DNA of 64,000 nucleotides from Gnetum montanum (taxonomy: Eukaryota; Streptophyta; Gnetopsida; Gnetales; Gnetaceae). Made by a program: the position numbers and the translations under genes. The stretch covers positions 130,491 through 194,490 of the forward strand of contig MNCI01033465.1 in the NCBI GenBank assembly GCA_015680685.1, written 5' to 3'. Shown one piece after another: positions 45,390 through 56,133 of the stretch (position 1 is the first letter of the stretch; every line of letters begins with the position of its first letter). The notes under the pieces are model-generated. The model was not told where the DNA came from, made no database searches, and saw only the letters and a program-made list of their open reading frames with translations.

Positions 45390-46505
45390 AATGCTTGATC
45401 TTGATTCTTCTTCACTTCTTCTTTAGAAATTAACTCTAGTAAGTTGGTAACTTGAAAGAATTGATCATAAAAAATATAATCTAGGATCTCAATGAAGAAT
45501 GTTGTTGACCCATCCTTATTAATCATAGCAAAGTAATTGGTAAACTACGATTCTTGATGAATACTAATCCATCAACATCCTTTGTTCCTAAATTCTAGAA
45601 TCTAATTTATCTATTAAAGATATGAAGTAAGAAGAATATGCACTCACCAATGGAATTTCATGTTTAATTGATGAAAACATATTCTTCAAATTAGGTTCAT
45701 CTTTCAAGGATTTCTTTACACATCCATATTTAAAAATGAATAAACACTACTTCCAACTTTCATAGTTAAGTCTCCATAAAGGAAAAATGGCACTAGATTA
45801 GTATATCTAAGAAATAACATATTCTTCAAACTTTCTTCTATTTTTTTAATCAAGTATGCTCCTTGACATAGCCTAACATTTGAACATGTTGGTTTGGCAA
45901 TTAAATGTATGTTGACCACACATACACATCTTCTTGATAACTAGATTTTTAGAATCACTACCAAGGCTATGTGAGTTTTCCAAAATCTTGATTGTTCTTT
46001 ATTTCCCATGATTTGAAGCTCTAGAATTCAAAAATCATATTTTCTAAACTCCATCCCAATTTTTGTACTAATTCAAACTTGGCTTCTTTATAAAAGATCA
46101 CGCAACCATCCATGGTGTAATGTCTGCAATAGGCTAATCTATATGGCTCAAAAGAAGAAATTCCACAAAAACCTTTTTTGTTATAAATACCTCTATATCC
46201 TATCTTTTCCAAGTCTATTTGGAATTGGTATAGGAATTCCCAGGGCAAGACTTCTTGTAGGCATAAAACATCAACATCCAAATTTGTAACTCTGCTAAAA
46301 TGTGTGGATATTGATATTCATGCCAATCCAAAGCCCATGGTGGACATAATGGATGGTGTTCCTCACTCACTAAGGGTCTTGCAAGCATGTTGTATGTTGA
46401 AACTTTCATTTTCATTCTTGGATTCTCTTCTAAATCATTTTTCTTCATGGGTATCATATAACTTGTGGAAATAAGATTATAACTCTCCATGTTGTTCTGT
46501 CGCAT
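45390..46505 (-). pseudogene. CCR4-like deadenylase (EEP domain) retrocopy, frame-broken
   Basis: Read leftwards, this resembles the exonuclease-endonuclease-phosphatase domain of CCR4-type mRNA deadenylases, which shorten poly(A) tails. Motifs in family order: KVSTYNMLAR (near 46405), CPPWALDWHEYQYPHILAEL, DVDVLCLQEV (catalytic glutamate kept), GYRGIYNKKG, MDGCVIFYKEAKFELV, then after a broken stretch VNIHLIAKPTCSNVRLCQ (near 45910), YGDLTMKVGSSVYSFLN (GDFN has lost its asparagine), IPLVSAYSSY, and ILDYIFYDQF with LLELISKEEV (near 45450). The whole domain fits in about 1.05 kb, the length of the protein domain alone, so introns seem absent. At least four frame changes and missing SDH make it nonfunctional. 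Family match is strong; which CCR4 paralogue is unclear. Confidence 0.75.
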
Positions 46506-47097
46506 GATTTGATTACAAAATGAATTAATATACCTTTTTTTAATTATTTTTTTATCAACTGATACATCATCAACTAATTCATTGACTGATAATCAATTGA
46601 TACTAATACATCAACTAATTCTAGTAATATTTAGCTACATTATCTAATTTTAGTAATATATAATTACATTATCTAATTCTTAATGACCTTTCTACCCCCC
46701 CTTAAGAACACTATCTCTCATAGTATACCTAATGACATGCCATAGTGATATTAAGGGTATCTATAAAGCTTAAGCATTAAGGTCTTAGAAAAAAAAGGTT
46801 AAATTCATAAGTCCCAATAGTTGAATTACTAGGCATGATTAGTTGTCCTTATGTTGTCAACTTTAAATGCACATTTTCATAATATTATCAAATTATTAGG
46901 TACTAAAATAATAAATTTGACCTCACCATTGAGTTCAGAATGGTAAAAAATGTTGGAAATGACTATTCCTATGTTGAAAAAGGACATCATATAATTCCAA
47001 AATGAAAAGTTATGGCTTTTGTAGTTCAAAACCTTTGGCACAAAAAATGAAATAATCAAAAGTTATGCCTTCTTGAGTTTAGAATCTTTGTTATGAA
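46506..47097. other. AT-rich interior of element C
   Basis: No gene seen. The stretch 46555-46680 has short imperfect direct repeats (ACATCAACTAATTC and ACATTATCTAATT, each repeated). On the minus strand a possible splice acceptor (CGACAG before AACAACATGGAG) lies at the left edge, just before the CCR4-like frame. Confidence 0.5.
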
Positions 47098-47193
47098 AAA
47101 TGGAACTTCCCATGAGGTCACCCATTCTAGTATTACTCTAAGATGAGCATGCTTAATTATAGAATTCTTATCTCACATGCTACTAATGTATTC
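47098..47193 (-). rRNA. 5S rRNA-like sequence, degenerate
   Basis: The minus strand contains AATTAAGCATGCTC, AGAGTAATACTAGAATGGGT and GACCTCATGGGAAGTTCC in the order and spacing of plant 5S rRNA (AGTTAAGCGTGCTTGG, GAGTAGTACTAGGATGGGT, GACCTCCTGGGAAGTCC). Roughly bases 18-105 of the 120-base gene are covered. The internal C-box (ATGGGTGACCT) is intact and the A-box region nearly so, so RNA polymerase III signals could persist. It is not a functional gene: the first bases and end are gone. 5S sequences within LTR elements are known from Cassandra-type TRIMs and from 5S-derived SINEs; either origin is possible. Confidence 0.75.
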
Positions 47194-48788
47194 AAATTTC
47201 CTTTTTGAAAATTTTTCCCACATTCTTAATTTTAAACTTAACATTTCAATAAACAAAAATTTGAATTCTCTGTCAGTTGATGAAATTTTAAATTTTCCAT
47301 CAATTAATCGAAAAATTAGTGTTTTTGGTGTCCACAGAGCACCAAAGAGGGTCATTATGTATGGTGCCATCTATGTTCATGGAGCACTTAAGAGAGCTAT
47401 TATGGATGGTGGTCACAGAGCGCTAGAAGTGGTCTTTATCAGTGGCATTGTCAGTGCAAATGGCAATAAAATTGACCTACGCAATAGTGAAAAACACACC
47501 AAGGGTTTCGGTGGTAAGAAAGAATTTGTGCACAAGCATGGTAGTGCATGCAAGAGGGTAGCATGTGTAGTGGTAGTAACACAGTGGTAGAGTGACGAGC
47601 AATGGTAGAGCACAACATAGCAATAGAGCGGTGGTCAATTCTAAAATAAAGGCAGGTAAGCAACAAGCATGTGGTGTCAGAGGCAGTGGCCCTCAAGCAA
47701 GGGTTGCACTCTAGCAGAGTTTCCATGAGAATTTGCACAAGAAACATGTGGCACATGTCACACACATGTTGGGCCTTACGTTCTCCCATAATGCTTATGT
47801 GGCGTAAGGGCTACCACCAGATCTAGCAGTGCTAGGCTAGTTTGACATGAAGGCACTAGTGGCAGCATCAAAGAGGGCAAATGACAGCATAGGTTGAGCT
47901 GCTATGCACATGAGGGGCTGAGGTGGTGCTAATGATGGGTACCTATGTGGTGACTACCTGGCACACCTGCAGCTGTAGTACCACTATGGCCAGGGGCATG
48001 TGCATAGGGACATGGTCGCAGTGAGGGGCCGCAATTGCTATGCAGACAATTGAGGCCGTAACCCTTAGGGTTAGGGTCAAGGTCCAAAATTAATTAATTA
48101 TTTTTATTCATTATTATTATTATTATTTAATAAAACTAGGAGGGAAGGCTTGGGTTTGAACCCATGACCTCTTGCTCAAAAGCTTTCTTTTTAAATAATA
48201 ATTATAATTTAATAATATTATTTAATGCATGTAAAATGAGAAACTTTAAACATCGATATCTTTCAAACTATAAGTTTGATTGAGATGAAATTTATACTAT
48301 TGGAATCATCTCAAAAAGTACTATACATTAGACATAGTCTTAGGGTTCAAAAAAAAAGTTGAAGTTTTCAAGATTTTAAAAGGTTCAACTAGTCTATTCT
48401 ACCAAAATGACATTACTAGGTTGATGTATTCTAAATAATGTCAAGTTACAAGGGTTAAGTGCTTAGGATAATGTTTTTCATTAAAACAAGATCAATTCAA
48501 GTGATGGTTACTAAATTTTTGAAAGAAACTTAACAATGATCTTAATCAATTAATATTTAAAGTACTAAGATGGGTAAGAGTTACCTGGACTGATGTATTC
48601 TTGTCTTATCAACATCTTTTGCAATTGATAAATCTTGATGAGGCGTAATCAAATCTTCATCATTAAATGATATCAATGAAAGAATTTTGTTGGTAGGTGG
48701 TCCAATATTCTTCTTAGTTCATGGCCCCATGGTTCATCATTAGGTTGTTGTTAACCCATAGTTTTGAATGGCCCTTAGGTTGTGGTTT
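47194..48788. other. Interior of element C, including a GC-richer island
   Basis: No known gene. 47330-48070 is visibly richer in G and C than its surroundings and includes GGTTAGGGTC with AACCCTTAGGG (48059-48078). 48090-48130 is a TTA/ATT microsatellite. On the minus strand, 48765-48590 could be an exon-like reading stretch (NDEDLITPHQDLSIAKDVD) ending in a splice-donor-like CCAG/GTAACT near 48590; this is weak. Confidence 0.45.
48151..48183 (-). other. tRNA T-arm-like (B-box) sequence
   Basis: The minus strand reads GAGGTCATGGGTTCAAACCC then AAG, resembling a tRNA T-arm and polymerase III B-box with a 4-bp stem. No acceptor or anticodon arm is clear. It may be a SINE remnant or chance. 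Confidence 0.3.
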
Positions 48789-48800
48789 ACTCTAATACCA
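48789..48800 (-). other. Element C primer binding site, tRNA-Met type
   Basis: ACTCTAATACCA, the complement of TGGTATTAGAGT, two changes from TGGTATCAGAGC; two bases from the LTR. Confidence 0.7.
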
Positions 48801-48802
48801 AT

Positions 48803-48917
48803 TGTGACATCCCATCCTCAGATGTCATGGAAAATGTCAAATATACATTATATTATACATTATGCATAAAAAGATAATATACCAGATATTAAATATATGC
48901 ATAAATGAAATAATAGG
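48803..48917 (-). repeat. Element C 5' LTR, left portion
   Basis: TGTGACATCCCATCC onward matches 44335-44460. It is cut by the Athila-3 insertion; the last five bases (ATAGG, 48913-48917) are duplicated at 62324-62328. Confidence 0.85.
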
Positions 48918-49853
48918 TGATGAGTTGTGTTCTGTTAGCTACATCGACAAGACCTCGCCAGTGTAGCCTCATCATCTAGGCCTCATCAACAAGGCCTAGT
49001 TGATGCATCATATCATTTGTCAACGTGGCCCCGTCGACGTAATGCCTGTAGTCAGCTATAAATACATGCTTGTAGTTGCATTTATGGTAATTAGAGATTA
49101 TAGTTGCAATGAAGCTAGTGCAGGTTTTCCATTTGAGAGTTAGAATTTTTCCCCAAGTGCTCGTAGCAGGAGTCATTGAGTATACAAATATTTATTCAAG
49201 CATTGTTGTACCTAAGCATGACAATGAGTGTAGTAATAAAGATGAGCTTTCTAATAAACCTTACAACACTTTGGATAGATTAGTTATTTTATTTATGCAT
49301 TTATTATTTCTAATTATTTATTAAATGCTTTCACTTAGTTATTAAATATTTTCTAGTTATTATGTTAATGAAGCAATTAAGCTAGATAGATTACACACAT
49401 AAGTACAACTACTTCAAATATAACATGTATTTTCTTGGTAATCCTAGCAGCATTATTGCTTAGTTCACCCAATAGCGTAGTGTTTGGTGGCCCAGTAGCA
49501 GGTATGTGGGTTTAAGACATGTACAGAAAGTGGGATCAGATAATTATGTTAGAAGTAGTTAAATGCTAGTTAATTAGTTAATTTAGATTAGTTAGTCAAA
49601 TTCCATTTATCCACATTTTGAGCATTAAACTATAAAACACAAAATGATAAAAATCAAATGCCTCAATTACACTTAATCATACTAATGAACATCACAAGTG
49701 TAATTGGGAAGACAATGATTGACCTTAAGGCTAGATTCACTTCCTAATGGACTAGTGCACTGGAAAAGATAAAGTACACAAAATTCAACTGGATCACATT
49801 TGAATGCTTTGTGATTCGTATGGTTGGACGTAGGGGTACCTCATTGCTCATCC
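48918..49853 (+). repeat. 5' LTR of Athila-3 (936 bp)
   Basis: Starts TGATGAGTTG. The promoter half has repeated GCCTCATC/GATGAGGC-like and GGCCTAGTTGATG blocks with foldback potential. A TATA box CTATAAATAC lies at 49057-49066. The end is eroded at the lost primer site. Confidence 0.85.
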
Positions 49854-50024
49854 AAAGACTTTTTTTGTGGAACATGCACTATTTAGGTCTAAGTAAATAT
49901 CATTAAGATCATCGTATGAACCTAGAGGTTAATATTATCCCCGCTATACATAGAATTATAAAAGCATACTGATAATTTTATATATTTTTTTTTTTTGCAT
50001 AATATCTTCTTCTTCTTACAAGCA

Positions 50025-52440
50025 TGAAGACACCAACCCACTAGTCCCACAAGAATGCAAGGTGGTATACACTCATCCAAATGAGTTTGTGCTAAACTTC
50101 ACCTTCATTCTACATTAGGATGAATAGTTGTGATGGCATGATATGGAGGGCAATGTCATCTTTCCCTCTAATCAATCTATACCTAGGATGCTATTCAAAA
50201 CTCTTAATAATTTGGGCATAGCCAATCTTCCTAAAGAATACGTTGTGAATGGATATGACACTAAAAACTACTATCCTACTAAAAACACAATGCAACTAAG
50301 ATCAACGTCAGGAGCAACTCTATAAAGCTACAAAGGGAAAATGTTACACCAATCCCTTATTCCTACTAAATTAAGATGATACTAAGGATCCTCCTACTGA
50401 AGGTTCTCAACATGAAGATTCTCCATCCCTTGATACTAGTGACGAGGATGTGAACCTGAACCTGCAATCCACTATTCATAAATTAGATTCAAGAAAAAGT
50501 GACAATCAAGGTAGGGAATCAGACAAGCATCACAATAGCAAGAATTCTAAGGATGATGACCATAATAAGCATAAGAGTGATAGCAAACACTTTAGTGGTG
50601 ATGGAAATCCATCTTCCTCTTCATCCACTTCATCTAATTCTGAACATTTCTCTTCATTTGATGGTTCTCATTGAATCCACCATCAAAACAACCATGGTAA
50701 AGGTGATCAGCAAGACAACAATGACCATGAAGGCCAAAAAAATCAAAGGGATGGATGATGATGAACCTCTATTGCTGACTTGAAGTATGCTCAATATTGC
50801 AGAGGTAGTTAAAATTCCAGCCACGCATATGAAGGATAGTCAGATCAAGTGCCTAGACATGAACAATATCTCAAGATTTAAGGGGGGATACAATTCTGAT
50901 CCATAGACACATCTTCAAGCTTTTCATGATGTCTGCATCTTATAGAAAATAGAAAAAGAATGGTAAAAACTCAAGCTTTTCCCAAGGACACTCATCAAAG
51001 AAGCTGAAATTTGGTATTGATCTTTGAGACCAGAATTTATTCACAGATGTAGTGCCATGCTTGAACTATTTAATAACAAATATCAAATGTACTCTAGAGT
51101 GTCTAATCTAAGAAGGTAAGTCCAAGGCTAGAAATATGGAACACATGAACCCTTGGATGTCGTCATGGATTGATGCTATTCACTCTTACATTGATGCCCT
51201 AGCCATGGATATTCTCAAAGGGAACAACTTCATCACATCATAGATGGCCTTAGAGCAGAAACAAGAAGAACCCTTGGGGTGTATGCCCAAGGAAGATTTT
51301 CTAAATTGAGAGCTCATCAAATCCAAAGGCTAATCAAGTATGTAGTAAAAGAAGAAGGTAAGCTACAGAAAAAAGAAAGTGCTAAAGAGTATAATAGGAA
51401 TCCTTCCATTAGAAAGTGAGAGCTTAAATTTTGTGATGAGGAGGAATCACCACTTGATAAAGTGATGAACAGGAAAACCTTGCCCATTCAAAAGTCCATT
51501 TTTGATATTTCAACCAAGGTTAATAATTTATGGGACTCTTTGTATGAAAAATTTCAAATCACTTTAAAGATTGCTGAAGAATACAAAGAGAAAAATAATG
51601 ATCATAATTGTAAGAGACAAAAAGAAGTTGAATGTGCCTACCAAAGAGGTAAGGGCAAATCTATTGTAGTAGAGGAAGTTGTGGAATCATACCTTGATGA
51701 TGAAACTGAATGTGACATTTGTTAATATGAACATCCAAGAAAATGTTTTCTTGTGGTGTCACACTTACAAGATTCTAGAGTGTACGCATTGAATACTTGC
51801 CTAGTACATAGACAAGGTCTAAGATCATTGCCTTATCCTCAAGGTAATCCATAGTAGTTCCACCAATAGCAACAAGTTTACTACCCAAGAGGAACACCTC
51901 CACAACCTTATGAATAATACCAATATTGGTACCAACCAATAGCAACAATTTTAATATCCAAGTGAAATGCCAAGGTAGAAGTACCCTTATAGGCAACCAA
52001 ATCCATATGGGTACTATGTTTAGCAGCTCATCTCCCCTAAAACTTCTACAAGTCATACATCATTCTAACATCACTATTACCCTCCAGAGCATCACTAAAT
52101 ACATTCACCATCTACTCAAGAGGAAAACTCATATCTGTATCCATATCATCCTCCGCATCCCTCTGCACATGCACCTCCACATTTAAACTAGTTACCTCTT
52201 GCTCCATCCGTGTAGGGTGAGATTCCTCCACAGCCATAAAAACAAAATTCTACAATGGTTGTACACTCATAACCAATTTTTCAACCAAGTGGTTTGGACA
52301 ATCGATCATGGAAAAGACCTTTCTTTTGACCTAGCAGTGCTCTTCAACCCTTAAAACCTAGTTCAGGGAATTGTCCTACATCTCCATCACCCAAATCCTC
52401 TACATAAAACACCTTTGAGTGCCCTTCAAACCAAGTGCTA
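50025..52440 (+). pseudogene. Athila-3 gag, degenerate
   Basis: The N-terminal frame (MEGNVIFPSNQSIPRML) shifts near 50320 into a charged, serine-rich stretch (DDDHNKHKSDSKHFSGDGN). The gag core is at about 50940-51400: MLELFNNKYQMYSRVSNL, EPLDVVMD, LHHIIDGLRAETRRTLGV. A later open stretch (from 51462) ends in a CDIC-x3-EHPRKC knuckle-like motif. The remainder to protease is glutamine- and proline-rich and shifted. At least three frames are used. It would encode the particle protein. Confidence 0.75.
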
Positions 52441-53400
52441 CCTCAAATCCACACTATAATGCTAACTCACGATGTTTCTAACTAGATCAAGGTTGGAAAT
52501 CTTCCTATGAAAAGATCTAACCTAGGAAATCCACTCATTTATCTACAAATCGCTAGACAAGAGTCATGCAAGGCTCTTCTTAACTTTGGTTTTAGAGTTA
52601 ATTTCATCTCCCATGACATGTACAAGGCCTAGAACCCACCACCTCTTAAGAAGAGAAACATTCATCTAGAATTAGCAAATTAGTCAATTACAATACTTTT
52701 GGGATTAGTAGAGGACATTATGACCATAGTTTTTGGGTGGTCCTATTTTGCTAATTTTTTGGTGATCAAGGTAGATAACTACAAAAGTGACTTCCCCATA
52801 ATTATGGGAAAGTCTTGGTTAAGAATAGTCAACATACATATGGGTATAAGGGACCTATCTTTAGAAATATCCAAGGAAAATAAACTAGGCAAGATTGAGA
52901 AGAAGCATATTCCATGCATCGCATACAATGATAATGGGTGAAATTGCATGCAAAATATTTAGTTAATCAAGAGCACATACATTAAATCATGAAATAAATG
53001 TGCACAAGAAATTAATATTCAAAGGTGTCTATACATAGCAACCACAAAATAGTAGGGCTCCCAATGGTTGATAGCTAACTCAGATAATAGCACAGCATGC
53101 ATGGAGCCAACTGAGAGCCTAACTTGTGCATATGTTAAAGGCATGGACAAAATTGAACAAGTTCATTTCCAACTCTTTGATGAAGATGATGAGAACTATT
53201 GAGGAGAGTTGGAAATTCCTAATTTCTTCAAGTGGGATCCCTTAAAACTAAAAAATTTACCAATCGGAATGGAGTATGCATTTTTAAAGAATGGTAAACT
53301 AGTCATAATTAATGCCAAACTTGCTCCTAAAAAAATAAAAGTTGTTGAAGGTGGTAAATAAATGGTCAACAACCTTTGCTTGGTTATATCCAAAGATAAT
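52441..53400 (+). pseudogene. Athila-3 protease and linker, degenerate
   Basis: CKALLNFGFRVNFISHDMY stands where the catalytic D(S/T)GAS loop should be; the aspartate is asparagine and the motif is broken. The second half is clear: LGLVEDIMTIVFGWSYFANF, DFPIIMGKSWLRIVNIHM, RDLSLEISKEN. The linker (from about 53100: MEPTESLTCAYVKGMD) is close to that of Athila-1. Inactive. Confidence 0.75.
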
Positions 53401-54720
53401 AGGAATCGATCCAAGGATATGCCAACATCATATCTACACCGACTTGGCCATGAAACCTAGAAGACAACCATAGAGGTAGTTGAATCCCAAATTGAAGCAA
53501 ATTGTCAAAATGAAAATTGAGCAACTCCTCAAGGCAAAGTTCATCTATCCAATTGTTCATAGTGAGTGGATTATTCCACTCATAATTGTACCAAAGAAGG
53601 GTGGCAAATGGCAAGTGTGCATTGACTTCTGGCTATTGAATATGAAAACATTTAAAGATCATTTTCCTTTTCCATTTGTGGATAAAGTGTTAGATATCAT
53701 ATTCAAGCATTGTTATTATAGCTTCCTGGATGGTTATAGTGGCTATAACCAAATCCAAATTGCACCCAAAGATCAGGCCAAAATAACATTCATGAGTCCC
53801 TGGGGAACTTTTGCATACTATAAGATGCCATTTGGTTTGTGTAATGCCCCTAGAACATTTCAATGCTTGGTCCTTAGTATCTTTTAATAGTAGATCATTA
53901 GTGGTGTTGAAATCTTCATGGATGACTTCTCCACCTATGAAGCTACATTTGGGCAAGCCTTGGACCAACTTGAGCAAGTACTGAAGATATGTGTACAGAC
54001 AAATCTACAACTCAATTGGAAAAAGGCCATCTCATGGTCCAAGAAGGCACTGTGCTAGGGCACCCAATTTTGTAAAAATGAATTAAGGTAGACCTAGAAA
54101 AAATAAGGGTCATCCAAGGAATAACACATCAACCAAAGATCATTAAAGATGTTTAGTCATTCCTTGGATACACTGGCTACTACCAATTATTTATAGAGAA
54201 TTTCTCTAATATCACAAAGTTGTTGGTAGAGCTTACAAAGAAAGATGCATCTTTCATCTAGACCAAGTAATGTGAACATGCATTCCAATAATTAAAGAAA
54301 AAAACTCATAGAAACACCAATCCTACGAGCACCAGACCAGTCTAGACCTTTCCATATTATGACAGATGCCTCTAACTATGCTTTGGGAGCAATGCTCACA
54401 TAGATGGATGATAAGAAACGTCCATACTATATCCACTATGTGAGTCGAAGCATTGTGGGAGCATAATTAAACTACACCACCATAGAGAAAGAACTAATGG
54501 TAGTGGTGTACACACTAGAAAAGTTTAGGCACTATGTGCTTGGTTACAAAGTATTTGTGCATATGGACCACAGTGCAATCTGCTTCCTCATGAACAAGCC
54601 AACGGTGAGCTCTTATGTCATACGGTGTTTGGTGATCTTGCAGGAATTCGATCTCACTATGGTAGATTGAAAAGGGATTGAGAATGTGGTCTCCAACCAC
54701 CTCTCTCTTAAGATGGGATA
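53401..54720 (+). pseudogene. Athila-3 reverse transcriptase and RNase H, degenerate
   Basis: The best preserved reverse transcriptase in the window: WIIPLIIVPKKGGKWQVCID, YYSFLDGYSGYNQIQIAPKD, FMSPWGTFAYYKMPFGLCNA, then after a stop the catalytic FMDDFSTYEA (near 53920). RNase H starts FHIMTDASNYALGAML (near 54350, catalytic TD kept), with RPYYIHYVSRSIV, then EKELMVVVYTLEKFRHYVLG. A few stops interrupt otherwise long open stretches. Confidence 0.9.
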
Positions 54721-56110
54721 ATAAAGAGGAGGAGAGCATGCTCTCTGATAAATTTCTAGACGAACTCCTCTTTATAGGAGCAATAAGTGAATAAATTCCT
54801 ACAAAAATAATATGGTATAATGGCATCCTCACCTATATTCTCACTTAAGAGATGCCACAAGACTTGGATTTTAGGAAGAAGCAAAAATTTCTTCATCAAG
54901 CCAAATACTTCATGGAAATCAATAGAAACCTTTATAATGTGTGTGCTGATGGCATGATCTATTGGTATCTCCCTAATGAAGATCAACTACAAGTTCTCTA
55001 GGATGCTCATGAAGGGCCTTGCAAAGGCCACTATGCAGGGAGATGCACAACCATAAAAATCCTGATGGTAGGATACTATTGGCCTACAATATTTAGGGAT
55101 TTCCTCTAGTTTATCAAGTCTTGTGAATGTTGTCAATAAGACAGGGGAATGACTACTTACATGGAAGGTCCTCAATAGTGGGTTCAAGCACTTGAACCTG
55201 TTGACATATGGGGCATTAACTTCATGGGTCCCATCACACCCATGTCCAATGGGAAAGTATATATTATTGTAGCAATTGACTACTACACAAAGTGGGCAAA
55301 AGTAGTAGCCATTACTAATTGTACATCATCCATTGCTACTAAATTTAACATATCATGAATAGGTTTGGGGTACCACATTCATTGATTTCTTACAATGAAA
55401 CTCATTTCACAAGTTCCACCTTTATAAATTTAATGCAATGCTTTGGGGTAGACCATAAATTAACATTAACTTACTATCCCCAAGCCAACAGTCAAGCAAA
55501 GGTAACTAAGAGATCACAAAAATACTAACGTGAATCATTAGCAAATATAGGAAGGATTGGAGTACAAAACTTAACCATGCTCTTTGGACTTATCGTTCAA
55601 CTTGAAAACTTCCTATTGGCTATTCTCCCTATGAGTTAGTGTATGGAAAACTTCCAATGCTCTCAATCCAATTTGAGCTCTGTACACTCTCAATATCCTC
55701 TAAACTAAACCTTAACCTAAGTCTAGCATAGAAGGAAAGATTAATCAATCTAAACATGCTAGGTGAAAATAGATTAGTGGCCCTATCCTTGAATGAGATG
55801 AACAAGGCATTCAGCAAGCAACGTCATGACCTCAAAATAAGGAAAGTAAAACTTTAGCCAAGCGATACATTCCTCTACTAGAACCCCATACATGTACCCC
55901 CAAAAGACAAAATTCCAAAAATTATGCAAGGGACCTTACATAATTGATAAAACCTTTCCCTCTAGGGCCATGTTAATCTACAAACCTAAATGCCAAAATA
56001 AAAGCAGTTTGTTAACATCCAACAAGTAAATCCCTTTCTCGAACCAAGACAAGCCAATGCAAATACCACCTTGACAGATGGATAACCACATTCTATTTTT
56101 CAGATCTCCT
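54721..56110 (+). pseudogene. Athila-3 integrase, degenerate
   Basis: Zinc domain: GHYAGRCTTIKILMVGYYWP with CECCQ downstream. Core: VDIWGINFMGPITPMSNGK (first aspartate now asparagine), AIDYYTKWAKVVA (aspartate kept). The glutamate region follows with a frame change near 55370. The C-terminal domain with TKFQKLCKGPYIIDK-like sequence lies at 55850-55960 but is shifted. The sequence then runs to the internal purine block. Confidence 0.85.
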
Positions 56111-56120
56111 TCCAACTCAG

Positions 56121-56133
56121 TCATGGGGGAGAT
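56121..56133 (+). other. Internal polypurine-like block
   Basis: TCATGGGGGAGAT repeats the sequence context of the 3' polypurine tract (CAGTCATGGGGG at both places) about 5.2 kb upstream of it. The same block is found at 13450 and 24100 in other Athila copies. Confidence 0.55.

Larger units (their letters stand above)
44335..48917 (-). mobile_element. Element C: short-LTR retroelement carrying a host gene copy
   Basis: The left LTR (44335-44903) has a polypurine tract on its right. The right LTR starts at 48803 with a tRNA-Met-type primer site on its left, and continues at 62329-62768 after the Athila-3 insertion. This is the arrangement of one minus-strand LTR element with a 3.9-kb interior. 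The interior holds no recognisable gag or pol. It holds a CCR4-like domain copy, a 5S rRNA-like sequence and a tRNA-arm-like sequence. Each LTR also has the opposite signal on its outer side, as in a tandem array. It is probably non-autonomous; lineage not determined. Confidence 0.6.

Noticed and set aside
47177-47590. A 137-residue plus-strand open stretch beside the 5S-like sequence
   Set aside because: No recognisable motif, covers both AT-rich and GC-richer parts, and nothing nearby supports it as a gene.
48059-48078. Telomere-like AACCCTTAGGGTTAGGG
   Set aside because: Only two or three partial units; too short for an interstitial telomere array.
48100-48130. TTA/ATT microsatellite as a boundary of a mobile element
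   Set aside because: Simple repeats are common in AT-rich sequence; no inverted ends or target duplication found.
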